Notes: a model not told the origin generated them from the sequence alone. A stretch of 64,000 nt of DNA from Ailanthus altissimus (GCA_946807835.1 OX327683.1:2299001-2363000), one strand, 5' to 3'; positions 20,637 through 33,484 are shown, counted from the first letter of the stretch. A program made the numbers and translations.

Positions 20637-22444
20637 GGCTTTGTGATACCCCAAAAACTTAGCCTCCACAGTTTGTTATCAATTATCCATTTTACCCATA
20701 AAAAGAATTTCACAACAACCTGTTCCCAGATATGCTTAGTAACTGCCGATACATTCCACAAGCTTATAAATTTAATGTCAAGTCCTCCTTCTTTTTTACC
20801 TTTGCATACCTCATTCTAGCCCACTAATCCTCTATTCCTCTATTGGTTGCTTCCATGTTATAAGAAATTACTGCATTTATTTTTAATTTCTTTGGTGACT
20901 GACTTAGGCAGGGTGAACATAGAACACTAGTAGACATGCATACTCATTATGACGAATTTTATTAATTGCAACCACCCTGCATAACTCAAATATTTCACAG
21001 TCCATCTTGAGATTCTAACGGTGATCCTATTGATAAGCTCCTGACATTGGTCTTTCTTCATTCCCCCTGAAATTAGGGGAATACCTAAGTACTTAATAGA
21101 TAGCACACCTTGTTGAAACTGAGTTATCTGCAAAATTATCTCTTTGGTAGGCTGAGAGACATTCTCAAAGAAAATGAAGCTCTTCCTCGCGTTAAGGTAT
21201 AGTGCTGAAACCATTGAAAATCCATCAAGCACTTGCTTAAAGTGACTCACTGACCTGTCATCGCCATGAGAGAACAAGAATAAATCATCTGTAAACATCA
21301 AATGATTTAGCTTCAGCCTCTTACACCCCCTGTGATATATAAACTAGTTCTGAGGAATACAGCTTAGGTTTCTACTAAGGTATTCTATGGTCAACACAAA
21401 AAGTAAAGGGAACATGGGATCCCCCTGCCTCAAGCCTTTCTTCCCCGGGAAAAAACCCTCTAATCTTCCATTTATCACAACTGGGTACATACTTGTTCTA
21501 ACACACTTCATGATAATATTGATAAAGTGATAAGGGAAGTTAAGCCCCATCAATACCTCTTCTAGGAAATCCCAGGAGACCGAATCATAAGCCTTGCGGA
21601 GATCTATCTTTAGTACACATCTTGGGCTACCACTATCACGATCATAACCCCTCACAAGTTCATGTGCCAGTAAATCATTATCGGATATCTTCCTATTAAG
21701 AATAAAAGCTAATTGACTAGGGTTGACTAAATAGCTCACCATATTCCTTAGCCTGCAGGTAATTATTTTGGTGATACATTTGTATAGGACCGTACAATAT
21801 ACAATTGGTATAGTCTCCCAAGCTATCAAGATTATGAATCTTAGGCACGATAGTAATAGTAGTGGCATTTATAGGGTTGTAGAACTGACCTGAAGAGAAG
21901 AAATGTTGCACAGCTTTAGTAACCTCCATTCCAAGAATGTACCAACATTTTTGAAAAAAAAATAACTGTTATAGCCATTAGGTCCTAGGGCTTTATCACC
22001 ATTGATACTGAAAATAACATTTTTGACTTCTTGGGCTGTAACAGGAGCATTCAGCATGTCTCTATCATCTACCTTTAGTTTCGGGCCAGCATCTATGAGT
22101 CTCTTTTGTATGGACGCCCTATAGGAAGTGTAGGTTCCTAACAAATCTTTGTAGTAGCCGACTATGGCATCTTTTACAACCTTGGGATCGTTAGAATTGT
22201 CTCCATTTTGGCTCTCAATAGAAATGATTCTATTCTGAGCTCTCCGCTGCTTAACGGACTTATGAAAGTAGCTGGTGTTTAAATCCCCCATTTGAATCCA
22301 TCTAATTCTTGATTTTTGTCTGATAATGCTTTTTTCAGCATAAATAAGTTTATTTAAATACTGATAAATGCCCATTTCTTCATCTTGCAGAATTTGGTTG
22401 AATGGATTATGGATCTGACTACTCTGTAAGGATGCCAACATCAT
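20637..22444 (-). pseudogene. LINE reverse transcriptase (decayed)
   Basis: Minus-strand reading gives the L1 reverse transcriptase in order. The N-terminal part (about 21869-22444) has SRIRWIQMGDLNTSYFHKSV and KALGPNGYNSYFF. The palm (21344-21868) has SQLAFILNRKISDNDLLAHE, LKIDLRKAYDSVSWDFL and GLRQGDPMFPLLF. The catalytic box MMFTDDLFLFSHGD (about 21260-21301) keeps both aspartates, with threonine where alanine is usual. The rest (20927-21260) has IKYLGIPLISGG. Frame breaks occur between these pieces. The thumb and zinc tail continue at 4960-5790 beyond the LTR insertion. Confidence 0.88.
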
Positions 22445-22656
22445 TTTGTAATCTTCAATCTTTTGCAGGACATCAGAGAAAAATATTTTGTTGAGCTCTT
22501 TTAGCTTGGGTTTTAATAACTTGAGTTTGAATCAAACTTGGGCTATTGGAGAGCCATAACAGCCCTACTTCCAAACTCGATCGACTGTAGGAAGAAACTC
22601 AAAGTAGGCACACCAGGCATTGAAGAACTTGAAAGGAACAATACCACTGTAGGATG

Positions 22657-22661
22657 CTCTA
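22657..22661. repeat. Target-site duplication CTCTA, left
   Basis: Precedes the TG of the solo LTR at 22662; repeated at 25411-25415. Confidence 0.85.
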
Positions 22662-25410
22662 TGTAGTAACCAGTATCCATAACCGGTAAGAATATGTATA
22701 TTTATATATATAAATATACGTATTTTATTTGCATGTGGGTGATCCTTGATTTATATATTGTTATTAGTAGTGTTTTTATAGGTTAAGGATATACTATTAG
22801 TATTGGGTTTATTTGCAAGACTTTGGAATTATTTTAGGGACCAAATTGTTATACTTTGAAAGTTTTGGGGGTGAATTCGTAAATACCAAAAATTAACCAC
22901 TTAGTATAAAAATACACTTTTAAAAACCCTAATTCTCTCATTTTGGTCGAGCTACCCATTTTTAGAGAGAGAAGAGAGAAATAAAGGAGAGAGAAAGAGA
23001 AGAAGAAGAAGAAAAAGAAGAAGAAATTGGAATTTTGGATCTTTAGAGGTATATCACAACTAATTATCAATTTATTGGTGTTAATTAAGTTAATTTCTTT
23101 AAGTTTTGATTTCTGAAAATATGTATAATTAAGGATTTGATGTGTATTTCGTTTGATGTTGTGAGAATTGATGATGATCTATAAGATAGTTTGATAAATC
23201 ATGATGAATTATGGAATTTCTGCTGGATAACCTCTTGATCTAGGAATTTTATAAATTGTTGTGATTCGATTCTGGTTTTTAATTTTGAGTATATGAAATT
23301 AGACATGTTTAGGATCATCTGAGACTTTGAATCGACTGAAAATCTCGGAAATTGAATTTGTAGTGAATTTACCAAAATGACCCTGGAATTCTGGAAATTT
23401 CCTGTGTAAACAGTATGATACAGTGGAAAATAATTTTTGACCTGCTGAATGATCTTTAAAAATTATGAATTTGTGGAATATGATAATTTTATATGTCTAA
23501 TATGATATACTCGGAATTGAGAATTTGGATCAATGTGGTTGAAGTGTTATGAATTTCTAAAGTGTATCAGCTCATTGCAATATTTGATTAACAGATTTTT
23601 AAAGTTATAGAATAAAATAGTTTTAAAATACTTTTGGCAGTGATTTGGAAGTGAAATATTTATCATGGACTGAGATATGTGTTAGGAGTAATTATGTGGT
23701 AGTTTTATAATTTTTGAGTTAGTATATGATTTTATAGAATTGGGAGATTGAATACTGTTCAGTAAGTATCTTGATCCTGTCAGGCTTGTAGTTTGGATTC
23801 GATGGTGTGTATGGAATGGATTGTGTAGGAAATTTGATATAATATTCATATATAAGAAGGATATATGAGTCAAAAATGGTATATTCTGATTTTGGAGTAA
23901 TTGGACATCATTTGATGTATTAGAAATTTTTGTTAAGTGTAAGTGGTCAGAATGACAGGTTTTGAGAAACCAAATATTTAGACCAATTTGATGTGATAAA
24001 TGCATTGTGTATAATTTTGTAAGCTATTTAAAGTATTTTGTGTGAATTGTGAGGCTTATGAAAGGATTAATCTCCATTGATAGGTTAAGGAGATCTAAGC
24101 CTTGTGGCTGAAAGTGTTAAGAGGTAAGTATACTAGACTTACTACTGGAATCACAATAAACATAATAATTGTTTTGTATGATTTTGTAAATGGGGTTAAG
24201 AATATGTTTATGATATGTCAAAGTATATTTTGATATGAAATGTGAATATATATTTATGAATGTGAGCATTGACATTGAGCATGGACATACATGTGTTTTT
24301 GAAAGTGAGCTTTCCAAAATAAGATGCGTTTAACAAAGAAAGCTTTTGAAGTGTAATATGTCCATGAGAAATATTTTGTGATTTGAGGGTACTTGAACTC
24401 ACTGTTAACTTAGTAGGCATTTTATGTGATTTGTGGAGCCTTTATGTGTGGCCTTTCCTTCGGGATTGGTATATGTTATGTGTTCCGTATGTAGGGAGGA
24501 TCCTATTGGTACCTAAAGGAAGTGTGAGTCATCACATTCGTGTGGTGGCGTATTGGTACATGTGAGAGGACTCACCGATGATCAGGGTGAGGGTTTGGCT
24601 TTTACCTTCGGGCATAAGCGTTATATATGTGTGATTTAAAGACCTCACTTGTACTATTCCTCTCATACGGTATGTCACCTACGAGTGACATTTGGCTCAT
24701 TATGTGATATGTGATATGTAAGTCCTACTAAGTAGTGGTTGAGTGATGGTATTCCTATTATATGTTTTGAAAGAATGTGTAAGCGCTTACATGATATGTG
24801 ATTTGATAAGATTATGATTTTGATTGATCACAGCATATCATACATATGCATTGTGTACATATATGTATTTGTATTTGATATATGAAAAATTAGTATGCTT
24901 ACTGAGTTTTATACTCATTATAGTTTATGGTGATTTCAGGTAAATAAGGTACATGTGTGCTTAGCGGATTTGGCAAGGCTTCTACTGTTCCTTGGGTTCC
25001 CTAAGTTGCTAGGTTGTTGTGTGTTTCATTTGGGGACACGTGGGATAGGATATTTGGTTTGTCCCTATTGAATAAATACTTATGTATTATTTCATTGTGT
25101 GTGGATTGGATTTGGTTTAAGTTTTATAAAGTGTGGTTATTGGATGATTTTAAGTAAGAATTTGCAATGGATATATTCTGGGCTCCCGGTAACAAAGTTG
25201 CTACTGGTGACGTAGTAGAGTGTTAATCTCTGAGAAAACTCTGCGTATCTCCGGTTTAATAATTGTCCCAGTCATAATTCAATTGCTATAATTCTGAAAG
25301 AAATTGAAATGAAAGTTGAAAATTTTGTGTAATATTATTTATGAGTGCACATGCAGTGAATGAATGTAAGTGATGTCGTGTGTCGGATCTTTTGGGTCTG
25401 GGGCGTGACA
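22662..25410 (+). mobile_element. Solo LTR, family X copy 2
   Basis: 2749 bp, starting TGTAGTAACCAGTATCC and ending GGTCTGGGGCGTGACA, with 5 bp TSD CTCTA on both sides. It aligns with copy 1 (5817-8490 plus 20522-20631), except that it lacks about 100 bases just before the point where copy 1 was hit by the gypsy element. The plus strand has a promoter-like segment (AGTATAAAAATACAC near 22910, AAACCCTAATTCTCTC near 22925) and a GA-rich leader (22965-23030). It also has the CATTATAGTTTATGGTGATT and AGGTAAATAAGG segments common in Tekay/Del-type chromovirus LTRs. Inserted in the LINE between endonuclease and reverse transcriptase. Confidence 0.9.
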
Positions 25411-25415
25411 CTCTA
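25411..25415. repeat. Target-site duplication CTCTA, right
   Basis: Follows GTGACA of solo LTR copy 2 and equals 22657-22661. Confidence 0.85.
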
Positions 25416-26450
25416 GATATAGACTACAAAAGGAAAGTGATCTGAAATGCCCGCTGACTTCACACTTAGAAAACTCCAATGCATCCAGCCAATTTCTATT
25501 AACAAATGCCCAGTTAATTTTTCTCTAAATTCGTTGTCCTCATGTTTGATTATTACACCAAATGTAGCAACAGCCATGGTTCTTTAACTTGAATAACTCT
25601 AGTCTCGACACCCAACTTTTAAACTATTCCACCATGTTATCATTTACCCATTGACCACAAATTCTATCATTGTTGCTGAGGACATTGTTGAAGTCCTCTT
25701 GGATTAACCAAGGTATAGTGTTAGGAGTCAAGTCATCACTAAGGTCCTTCTACAGGCTCTCTCTCTCAATAGTGGTAAAGACACCATAAACAAGCGTCCA
25801 ATAAAACACAATGCCATCAATAAGAACTCTACTGTGTATGAATAGCTGGTGCTTTTGTAAAATCGTGACATTGCATCTAGCTGGATTAAAGATAATCCAA
25901 AATTTTCCCATATCTAGACACCCTGAATTATTTTCTAGCTTCCAATCCAGTAATGCTAATTTCTTCTAAATGGTATCTAGATTAGATAGTTTAACTGTTA
26001 TTTCTAGCAATCCCAAAATACATAATTGACAAGATTTAATCAGAGACCTTACCTCTGATTATTTACAGGGGTCATAGAGACCTCGAATATTCTAGCTTAC
26101 GATCATTGTCCCCTATTTGGGGATTTAGAGCCCATTGTGGCACGTCGACCCTTCTCTATAATTCTCACATTATGCGTCAGAGAAATAGTCTTCCTTAAGT
26201 TGAATCTGTCCACTACCCGAATGACTTATGATTCACCGCTATCTAACGTTTGTTTCATTGCCTTATTTGTAGGGACATTCTCCTCATTGCCCTCTGGAGT
26301 CTGTGTATCCATTTTTGCTTTGCTTGTATTTAGATTTTTTTGTTCCTGCTGTTCATGGTGGATAATAGGTGCTTCACTTCTGCCTTGATTGTTCTGATCC
26401 AGCTCTTTTGCTTTTTACACACTTGTTTTATCCCTGTCTTACAATCTTTC
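25416..26450 (-). pseudogene. LINE endonuclease region (decayed)
   Basis: Minus-strand frames contain the end of an endonuclease/exonuclease/phosphatase-type domain. They show an LVNRNWLDAL-like segment and then, in a shifted frame, the SDH motif typical of the last catalytic block (about 25440-25460). No frame is open over the whole domain. Confidence 0.6.
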
Positions 26451-26454
26451 TCAT

Positions 26455-27603
26455 CATGACTAACTCATTTACATTTGGGGCAGACAGTAGGCTTCCACTC
26501 ATAAGTCACCTCCTGCATAGCCATATTACCTTCTTCATCTTCTAGGGTAATCATGGAAGGAAAATCGTCCTCCACATCCATTTCCACCAGGACTCTCGCA
26601 AATGCCAGTCTTATTCTTTTCAAAGTACATTGATCACATAATTTAGGGGATCCCAACGAGCTAGCAATACGACTCAAAAGTGGAGGGCTCCAGAATTCTT
26701 ATAGTAGTCCTGGGAATTGCACCCAAATAGGAAGAGTTCTGATACTGGCTACATCCATAACCATTCTGGGTTTCTAAGCTTTGAGAATCAAAGGGTGTTT
26801 ATCAAAGGTCAGTAGTCCATCCTTAAGCGCTTTCTGTTTCCCAAATTCATTCTCACAGTTAAACAGGAATAACCATTTTTTAATGGAGTGAACCGACACT
26901 AAGGAAAATTGCTTCCAGCGATACATTACAAAGGCTTGAAGTGGTTAAAATTTAGGACATAATCTATATACACAACCATTAACGCATGCTGCCACCTTTT
27001 CTCTTCTTTTTTTAGTTCATTACAATTGAATTTAACAATTTTCTTACCATTCAAAATGGTCGATGGGACAAATTGTAGTTCACTTCTATTGCTTCAAATT
27101 TGGTTGTCAGCAAATAAGGACACCCACGGTCGGTTGGACTACGCAACCTTGCTACCAAAATAATTCGCCACTGTAGCAGTCGTCGCCACTGTAGCAACCG
27201 CCGCCACAGGCGGCGCACTGGTGCCCAGCCCGCAACCAAAAGAAGCCGGAGCCAGGTTCTTGTAACCGTCAGCCATCGCAACAGGAGGGCTGTTGCTAAA
27301 CCGGACGGGCGCTGTTTCATCCGAAGCCACTAGAAGAGCACCGTCGCCCTGCCCAAAACCTGCAGAAGCCGAGGCTACAGTGGTTAAGTTCGTCGTAGCA
27401 CTATAGCCTTTCGCGAGCAATGGGGATGAGCTTGTGAAGCCAACAGCCTTCATTCCAGCGCCCGGAGAGACAACAGGAAGCACGGTCGGCATCGCAACTA
27501 ACTCTGCATGAGCTTCTCCAACCCAAGAAGATGCATTTGCAGCAGTTCCAACTCCCAGAGAAATCGCAGGCAGCATGGTTGGCAGCCCAGCCAAGTCTGC
27601 ATG
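26455..27603 (-). pseudogene. LINE ORF1-like region: DUF4283 / zf-CCHC-like protein (decayed, 5'-truncated)
   Basis: The segment at 26465-26677 (minus) reads SRIASSLGSPKLCDQCTLKR, then LAFARVLVEMDVEDDFP and YEWKPTVCPKCK. This is the DUF4283-to-zinc-knuckle join found in ORF1-like regions of plant L1 elements. Upstream (27139-27600) is an Ala/Val-rich stretch with an internal repeat (LPTMLPAISLG and MPTVLPVVSPG), common in the N-terminal variable part of such proteins. Stops separate the pieces. The element's 5' boundary at 27603 falls inside this repeat region. Confidence 0.75.
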
Positions 27604-27612
27604 ATATTAGTT
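27604..27612. repeat. LINE target-site duplication, 5' side
   Basis: ATATTAGTT, matching 4814-4822. Confidence 0.65.
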
Positions 27613-28121
27613 ACTTACTAACAAAAAGTTTTATTCTTTATCTTTATAGAATTATGATTAAATAAGGATTTTTGCATCTATATAAAGGTCTCATATTATT
27701 GTAATTGGGATCATTATTCAATACATAATACAATACGGCCTTTCAACTTTCTCAACTTATTTCTTTTACTTCTATTTTCAACCCAGTATCCTAAATCCTT
27801 ACTTGTTGATCACCACAACCTTATTGTCAAACCTTTCTTATTCTTCAAAGATCCAAATTCATTAGTACACTTGCTATCTTTACAACCCAAGTGTCTTTCA
27901 AGCCTCGCGTGCTATAGGTCAATTTTGGCTTTGCCTAACTCAACAAAACCATAATCTCAAATTCTCCACGAGTTTGAAAAAAATACTTCTAACATGACAC
28001 TAGACATATACGAATTCAATCCCTTAATTTTATTGCAAACAGTAAACTACCACCTCAAGCTAAATTTCACCTTAATTTTATTTCAAAATGTGAACCAATT
28101 TTACATGTGTACTCTTTATTA
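27613..28121. other. Intergenic DNA, possible old LTR fragment
   Basis: No gene. A TATATAAAGG box (about 27679) followed by a C/T-rich stretch ending CCCAGTATCCTAAATCC looks like part of a retrotransposon LTR, but no ends or partner were found. Confidence 0.35.
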
Positions 28122-28130
28122 TTATTATTA

Positions 28131-28856
28131 GGGATATTATCCTGAATATCTTTAAGGTATCACCTAATGTTATTAATACTCATTAGTTTAAGAAATAGGC
28201 AATAATGCATAACAATTAGGGAATCTTTTATTAAAATTATTTGCACAAAGATTAATATCATTATTTTAGTATTATTTTATCCAAACAGCCCGTATCCTAT
28301 GACCAAACACCCTTATCCTTATATTTAAATATATTTATCCTTATATCCAAATAATATTATCCTTATATCCAAACAATTAAATTAAAAACTTTAAATACTC
28401 AACTTCTTAAAAAATAAATAAAATAACAAAAAATACAAAAAGTAGCTACTTGGACTAGCGACCAAATAGTCGTTGGACCAGCGGCCATAATTGCCGCTTG
28501 AACCAACGTCCAAATTGCAGTTAGATCCAGTGGCCATTATGGCCACCAAAAATCAATCTTGTTAATTTAATTTTTTAATTTAATTAATTATATTATATTA
28601 TATTATTAATTTAAAAAAAATAAAAAATAAAAAATTATTTAATTTATTTAAATGTTTTATGAAAAATGGTGTTGTGTAGAGGTAGAATGATCATTTTATT
28701 ATTTTATATATTTAAAATAGCAATTTAGTCATTTCACGTAATTCTTTTAATTATAATAAAATATTTTCTAATAGTTAGGCATTATTACCTATTTTGCAAA
28801 CTAATGAGTTTTACTAAAATTAAATGATACTTTAAAAATATTCACTATAATATCCC
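28131..28856. mobile_element. Mutator-like MITE with about 130 bp inverted ends
   Basis: Left end GGGATATTATCCTGAATATC and right end (reverse complement) GGGATATTATAGTGAATATT begin inverted repeats that stay alignable for about 120-130 bases (shared CTCATTAGTTT and AATAGGYAATAATGC). Flanking 9-mers TTATTATTA and TTATTACTA differ at one base, fitting a Mutator-type duplication, though they lie in ATT microsatellite sequence. No coding frame. The centre holds the GC-rich hairpin units listed separately. Confidence 0.7.
28449..28556. repeat. Four degenerate palindromic units in the MITE centre
   Basis: About 26-base units, each with a short inverted repeat, for example AGCGACCAAATAGTCGTT and AGCGGCCATAATTGCCGCT, then two weaker versions (CAACGTCC..GCAGTTAG, CAGTGGCCATTATGGCCAC). 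They form a GC-rich island in very AT-rich DNA. Confidence 0.65.
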
Positions 28857-28882
28857 TTATTACTATTATTATTATTATTATT
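28857..28882. repeat. (ATT)n microsatellite between two TIR elements
   Basis: About 26 bases of ATT/TTA repeats joining the right end of one inverted-repeat element to the left end of the next. Confidence 0.8.
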
Positions 28883-30255
28883 AAGGAGAAATACTGATGA
28901 ACCCCCTTAATTTAGCTTAAGTGTCTAAAATATTCCATTGTTTTCAAAATATCATGGAGACTCTCGCCTATCAATTCTCTCTATTAATTTTGACAAAGAA
29001 AATAGTAAAATAATATTTAACACCAATGATATTTGACAAAAAAATAATTAAAAAAAATATTAAATAATAAACAATCTCTTTAAACATTCTTCTTCTTCTT
29101 CTTTCATATTTTTTTTCTCTTCCCTTTCCTTTTCTTCTTATAGGAAGATACTTTTCCATTCTTGTCTTCCCATAAAAGTTGGGGGTTAACCTTGCAACGA
29201 TGACCAAGACTGGTGTGGGGAGCCATCTACCATATTGTTTTGCTTGTCATCAAAACTCTATCAAGCCCTGTCTCAAGCAGATTTATATTATTTTCTCTAA
29301 GACCTTATGGGGAAATTATCTTTTTATCTATTTATTCTCATATTAGGTTCCTTCCGACTATTGAATTTGTTCCAGAATGGTTGATTTGGATTGGATGAAT
29401 TCGATTGTAGTAAAAGTTATTCATTAAACTCTAGTTATTCTTATGAAAAATGAGGTTGTCGCTTGTTATCCTCAACTTTGTTCTGTTTCTATTTCTCCAT
29501 TGTGTAGGTTCAAGTTCACATCTTGTTGAAACCAATTTTGTTCTCATTTGGTTGAGACCGTATATGTTCTTAAAGAGGTGAAGTGTTTTGTCAAAACCAA
29601 ATGTCATGCGATGGAGGTGTTGGTTGTTTTGGTCTTTTGGACTTAAGTTTTTGATCGATTGACTACTGGGTCAGTTTCTCAGCTATAGTTTATGCAAAAT
29701 CCCAGTATTTTGATATTTCACATTATTAAACCATTGATTAGGAGTACAAGCATCATTATCAAATTTATTGTAAAATAATTGATTTTCGTTGATGATAGAA
29801 GATGCAAGTATCATTGATGGAGATGTAACATTGTGATGCTTAAATTTTAACTACGTCCAGAATTTTGCAAGAATGGCCAAAAATAAAAATAAACCATATT
29901 TTTTTTTTTAGAAAAAAAATTGAAGAAATGGACACCATGGCCATTTATTTATTTATTTTGTGAGCAAAAAAGACAGATAAAAAAAAGAGAAGAAGGAATT
30001 TTTTGAGAAGAAGAAATGAAAAGAAGAAAAAAATGGATTGGGTAATAATTTAAAAATGTATGTAAGGTAAGCTTCTGCTATTTAAATGCATATATTACAA
30101 TAAGGGGTAAAATCATAACTTTTATAGAATTGAATAAAATTTTGTCAAAATTAACAGAAAAAACTGATGGACAAGTCTCCAAAACATTTTTAAAAACAAG
30201 ATAATGTTTTAAGCACTTAGACCAAACTAAGTGGGTCAATTAATACTTTTACCTT
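28883..30255. mobile_element. Non-autonomous TIR element, about 1.37 kb
   Basis: The left end AAGGAGAAATACTGATGAAC and the reverse-complemented right end AAGGTAAAAGTATTAATTGA start inverted repeats of about 110 bases; both include TTTGGAGACT-like and TTAATTTTGACAAA segments. ATTATTATT follows on both outer sides but is microsatellite. Between the arms is 1.1 kb with a pyrimidine-rich tract (29085-29140), unique-looking DNA (29190-29860) and a purine-rich tract (29920-30040). No transposase. The unique part could be captured host DNA. Confidence 0.6.
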
Positions 30256-33200
30256 ATTATTATTATTATTTTGATAACATTTTTACACGTTTGCTTTGGT
30301 ATCTTTGCATTGTTGCCATCACTCAAATATTACTTCAATATTTTAGCTTAATTGCGATATTAGCTTACTACTAAAATGCTCCATAGATTTTTATATATAA
30401 AATGCTTTTCTCCTTCCAATTCAAACTCCTAATTACCTTATTTAATCTTTAAAAAAACTCATCAATTCCTTCTTCGCATGAACACATATTATGTAAATAT
30501 ATATAGTTATTCTTGTATTTACAAAATAAAAAAGTTATTGAGACCAATTAAAATTGAATATACTATAACACTTTACATTATATTTATAAAAAAAATAATT
30601 TAGTGAGTTACATAATTCATCATATAATGAACAATATTATCATGTGATAATATCTTATTAATTCATAACTTTAGCATAAGTGCTTACCATATGTTAAACT
30701 GTACGTGTTCAAGTGTTTATCACAAGATGAGTTGTGCTATTCATTAGAACAAAACTTTATATTTATTGTAGGTATTAAATTGAACACAATTTGTACCAAC
30801 TAATTACAATATGTCATATGTTCCAGTGGAAGATTTTAAATAGGATTTGTTGAAAATAGTGCCTATGTACTATTTTTATATTATATGAATATTAATTATT
30901 TAATATTTATATAATATATATTTTGAATAAAATCATTAATATCAAATACATATGGTAAGATGCTTGTAACATTTCAGGTATTGTATGATCTGAAAGAGTT
31001 CAGATCTGATTTAAAGAAGTTTAGACCAAGGCTAAGAGTTAGCAATGTTGAGAGTTATAATTGCTAATAGTTAGCATTATTAAGAGTTAGAGGATTATAA
31101 GAGTCAGTGAAATCTAAAAAGTTAGAGTCTTGTCTGAAATGGGACAAAGACCTAAGGGTATACTAGCAATGACATAGTTACAAATGGTGCTAAGAAATAT
31201 CATTGGTCAAGTATGTTTTCAAATGTTATGTTCCTGGTCTATTTTCACTGATGCGGGTTTGCCGATGAAAACCTTATATAATATAAATAGGTATATGTCA
31301 AAATCTGGATGGTTCAAATGGTTAGTCTTAGCAAATCATGAGTTTAGTAAAATCTCGTATAGATATGCGGGTATTCAGTTAGGACTGAGTACTGAAAAAA
31401 CTCAATTACAATCTCCATTAGACATATCATAAAGTCATCAATGAATGATCCTTCAAGTTGAGTAGTATTCGTGGTCCCTTGACCTGAGCGTCATAGTAGA
31501 CCTGTAAGTAATCCATCATACTTAGGTTTCACACATATCAGAAACCTTTTATAGTCTAACTGTTAGGTGTCATTGGGTATAGTATGGTGCTCATAGAGTT
31601 CAGTATGTGTAGATATGAGATCCGTCAGCTCATATGGGTGAGTTTTATATCCAAATGCTCCAAAATTATGTTCCAAAAAATCTTATTGCCATAAGTAATT
31701 TACTGAGGAAAATGTTTCCTGTGTTAAAAACAATATCGTAAAACTGTTTACATATATTGTTTATCGAAATACGAATTTGGAGATAAGTTCTAGTGTTGAG
31801 TATATAGTGACTTAATGGTGATGATTTATGTCTCCGCTCTTCCAAGATATAAATGACGAAGAGATTATACAAATATGTATTAACCTCAACTTATATAGTT
31901 CAATATGTTGGTTTGTTATTTTCAAAATGTGTGTATGGGATATCATTTATGGATTTACGGAAGAGTTTCGTAATACGAAACGAGTGTGAACCTAGAGAGT
32001 TTCACTATATAAAGTTTACTCGTTGTGCACTAGAGTAGCGCACTTGATTGAATAGTTCAATCTAGGAAGTTCTCATAAAATTGAAATTATTTCAAAATTT
32101 TTTAGGGAGATCATAAAGTTTAAATGTTAAGCTCAAGATCTCGACAACTAGAACTTATCACTTTCTCATTTATATTGGATGTTACATATCATGCCATTAA
32201 TTTGTAAAATTATGACAAATGGCATAATTTGTATAGCCCATTTAATTATTAAGTGTTAATATATATATAATAAATGACCAAATAAATTATTTTTTAATTG
32301 GTGGCTTTGAAATGAAATTAGGCCATTTATTTTAAACCGAGGTGGCATTCTTTTATTATCAATTTGGTTATATTTATAAACTAGAACTAGCATTTTTTTA
32401 TAGGATTAGATGGCCACCGATTTGTCTTTCATTTAGCCATTTTTTTGGCAAATGAAATAAATCTTTATCATGCTTTTGATGAAAAAGCAATAGATAAGCC
32501 ATCATAATGCATGATATTGCTTAACATTTAAACAAGCATGATAAGGCAAATTTTATGCAATGTTATGCTTTTTTGATATTGGCCACTAACTTGTAATACA
32601 TTGGATGAATTTACGACATGAATAACTATAAATAGTCATTTTCATTTCATTTGTAAGGCAAGAAAAATAGAAGTGATCAAAGTAATTAAAAGCAATAGAG
32701 ATTGCTAAATATTAAGAGATTATTAGAAGTAATAGTTGCTTCAGTATAAGATATTTTGGAGAGAATAGAAAGTCATCATTCTAACTCAAAAGATTCCACC
32801 GAGTTCTAAACTAGAATTACACAAAACACCCTTTAAGAGCGAGTTCTCTAATATCTCATTAGCGTAATGAGATGTTTATTTATTTATTTCTTCACTTATT
32901 TATGTATAAGATGTGTAAATTAAAAATAATTAAAATGTATATGCTCACCTTACGCATAGTACACTCACTTTCAAGATTCTCGCTTTCTTTAATTAGAGTA
33001 TGAATTAAATTCATGTATACATACTTTGAAAAAGATTTAGATTTAGATTTTATAAATATGAGCATTTAATCATTCTATTAACATTCATCATTGACTATTC
33101 ACATTTACATTAATCATTCAAACATAGAGATATTACAATTCTGCTTGTGTAAACATTATTCACAAAATATATATATTTTGAATAAATATTGATTTAAACA

Positions 33201-33480
33201 TGTAAATATTTCTTGACACACAATACCTTCTTTTCGTATAAACACTAACTTAAAATGTTTTAATATAAATACTAACTTGAATATTTTTATATAAATATTA
33301 ACTTAAATAATAAATTTATTTATTTTAATAAAGATCAATGCGCCTTCATAAATTAAAAGAGTTCATAAGAATAGGCCAATAATTTTCACATAAGTTTTAA
33401 ATCGAAGAACTTCACTAGATATCATTAATTTACTAGTTCTAATATAAACTCAAGAAAGTCAAAAGATTTAGGAGAAATGA
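30256..33480. other. AT-rich intergenic DNA with a probable old LTR
   Basis: No gene. From about 30848 (TGTTGAAAATAGTGCC) to about 32900 the sequence looks like one long LTR: a TG start, a TATA box (CTATAAATAG, about 32626) and a GA-rich leader after it. No primer-binding site, partner LTR or target duplication was found, so this is tentative. Confidence 0.35.
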
Positions 33481-33484
33481 TATT

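Larger units (their letters stand above)
4823..27603 (-). mobile_element. L1-type LINE, 5'-truncated and decayed, split by two nested LTR insertions
   Basis: On the minus strand the element reads, from high to low coordinates, ORF1-like region, endonuclease, reverse transcriptase, zinc-binding tail and poly(A). The poly(A) appears as a T-run at about 4824-4835. A 9 bp direct repeat ATATTAGTT flanks it (4814-4822 and 27604-27612), as expected for target-primed insertion. It is interrupted by solo LTRs at 5817-20631 (itself split by a gypsy element) and 22662-25410. Subtracting these and their 5 bp duplications leaves about 5.2 kb of LINE. The 5' end falls inside an ORF1 repeat region, so the copy is probably 5'-truncated. 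Stops and frameshifts throughout show it is old relative to its guests. Confidence 0.85.

Noticed and set aside
23682..24565. Several short frames in solo LTR copy 2
   Set aside because: They lie inside a non-coding LTR, and the aligned regions of copy 1 do not keep them open.
5817..25410. The two family-X LTRs as the 5' and 3' LTRs of a single element
   Set aside because: Each copy has its own different target-site duplication (CCATT and CTCTA), and LINE sequence, not retroviral sequence, lies between them.
26465..27594. Host gene for an Ala-rich zinc protein on the minus strand
   Set aside because: The pieces match ORF1-like regions of plant LINEs, contain stops, and lie in order with endonuclease and reverse transcriptase of the same element.
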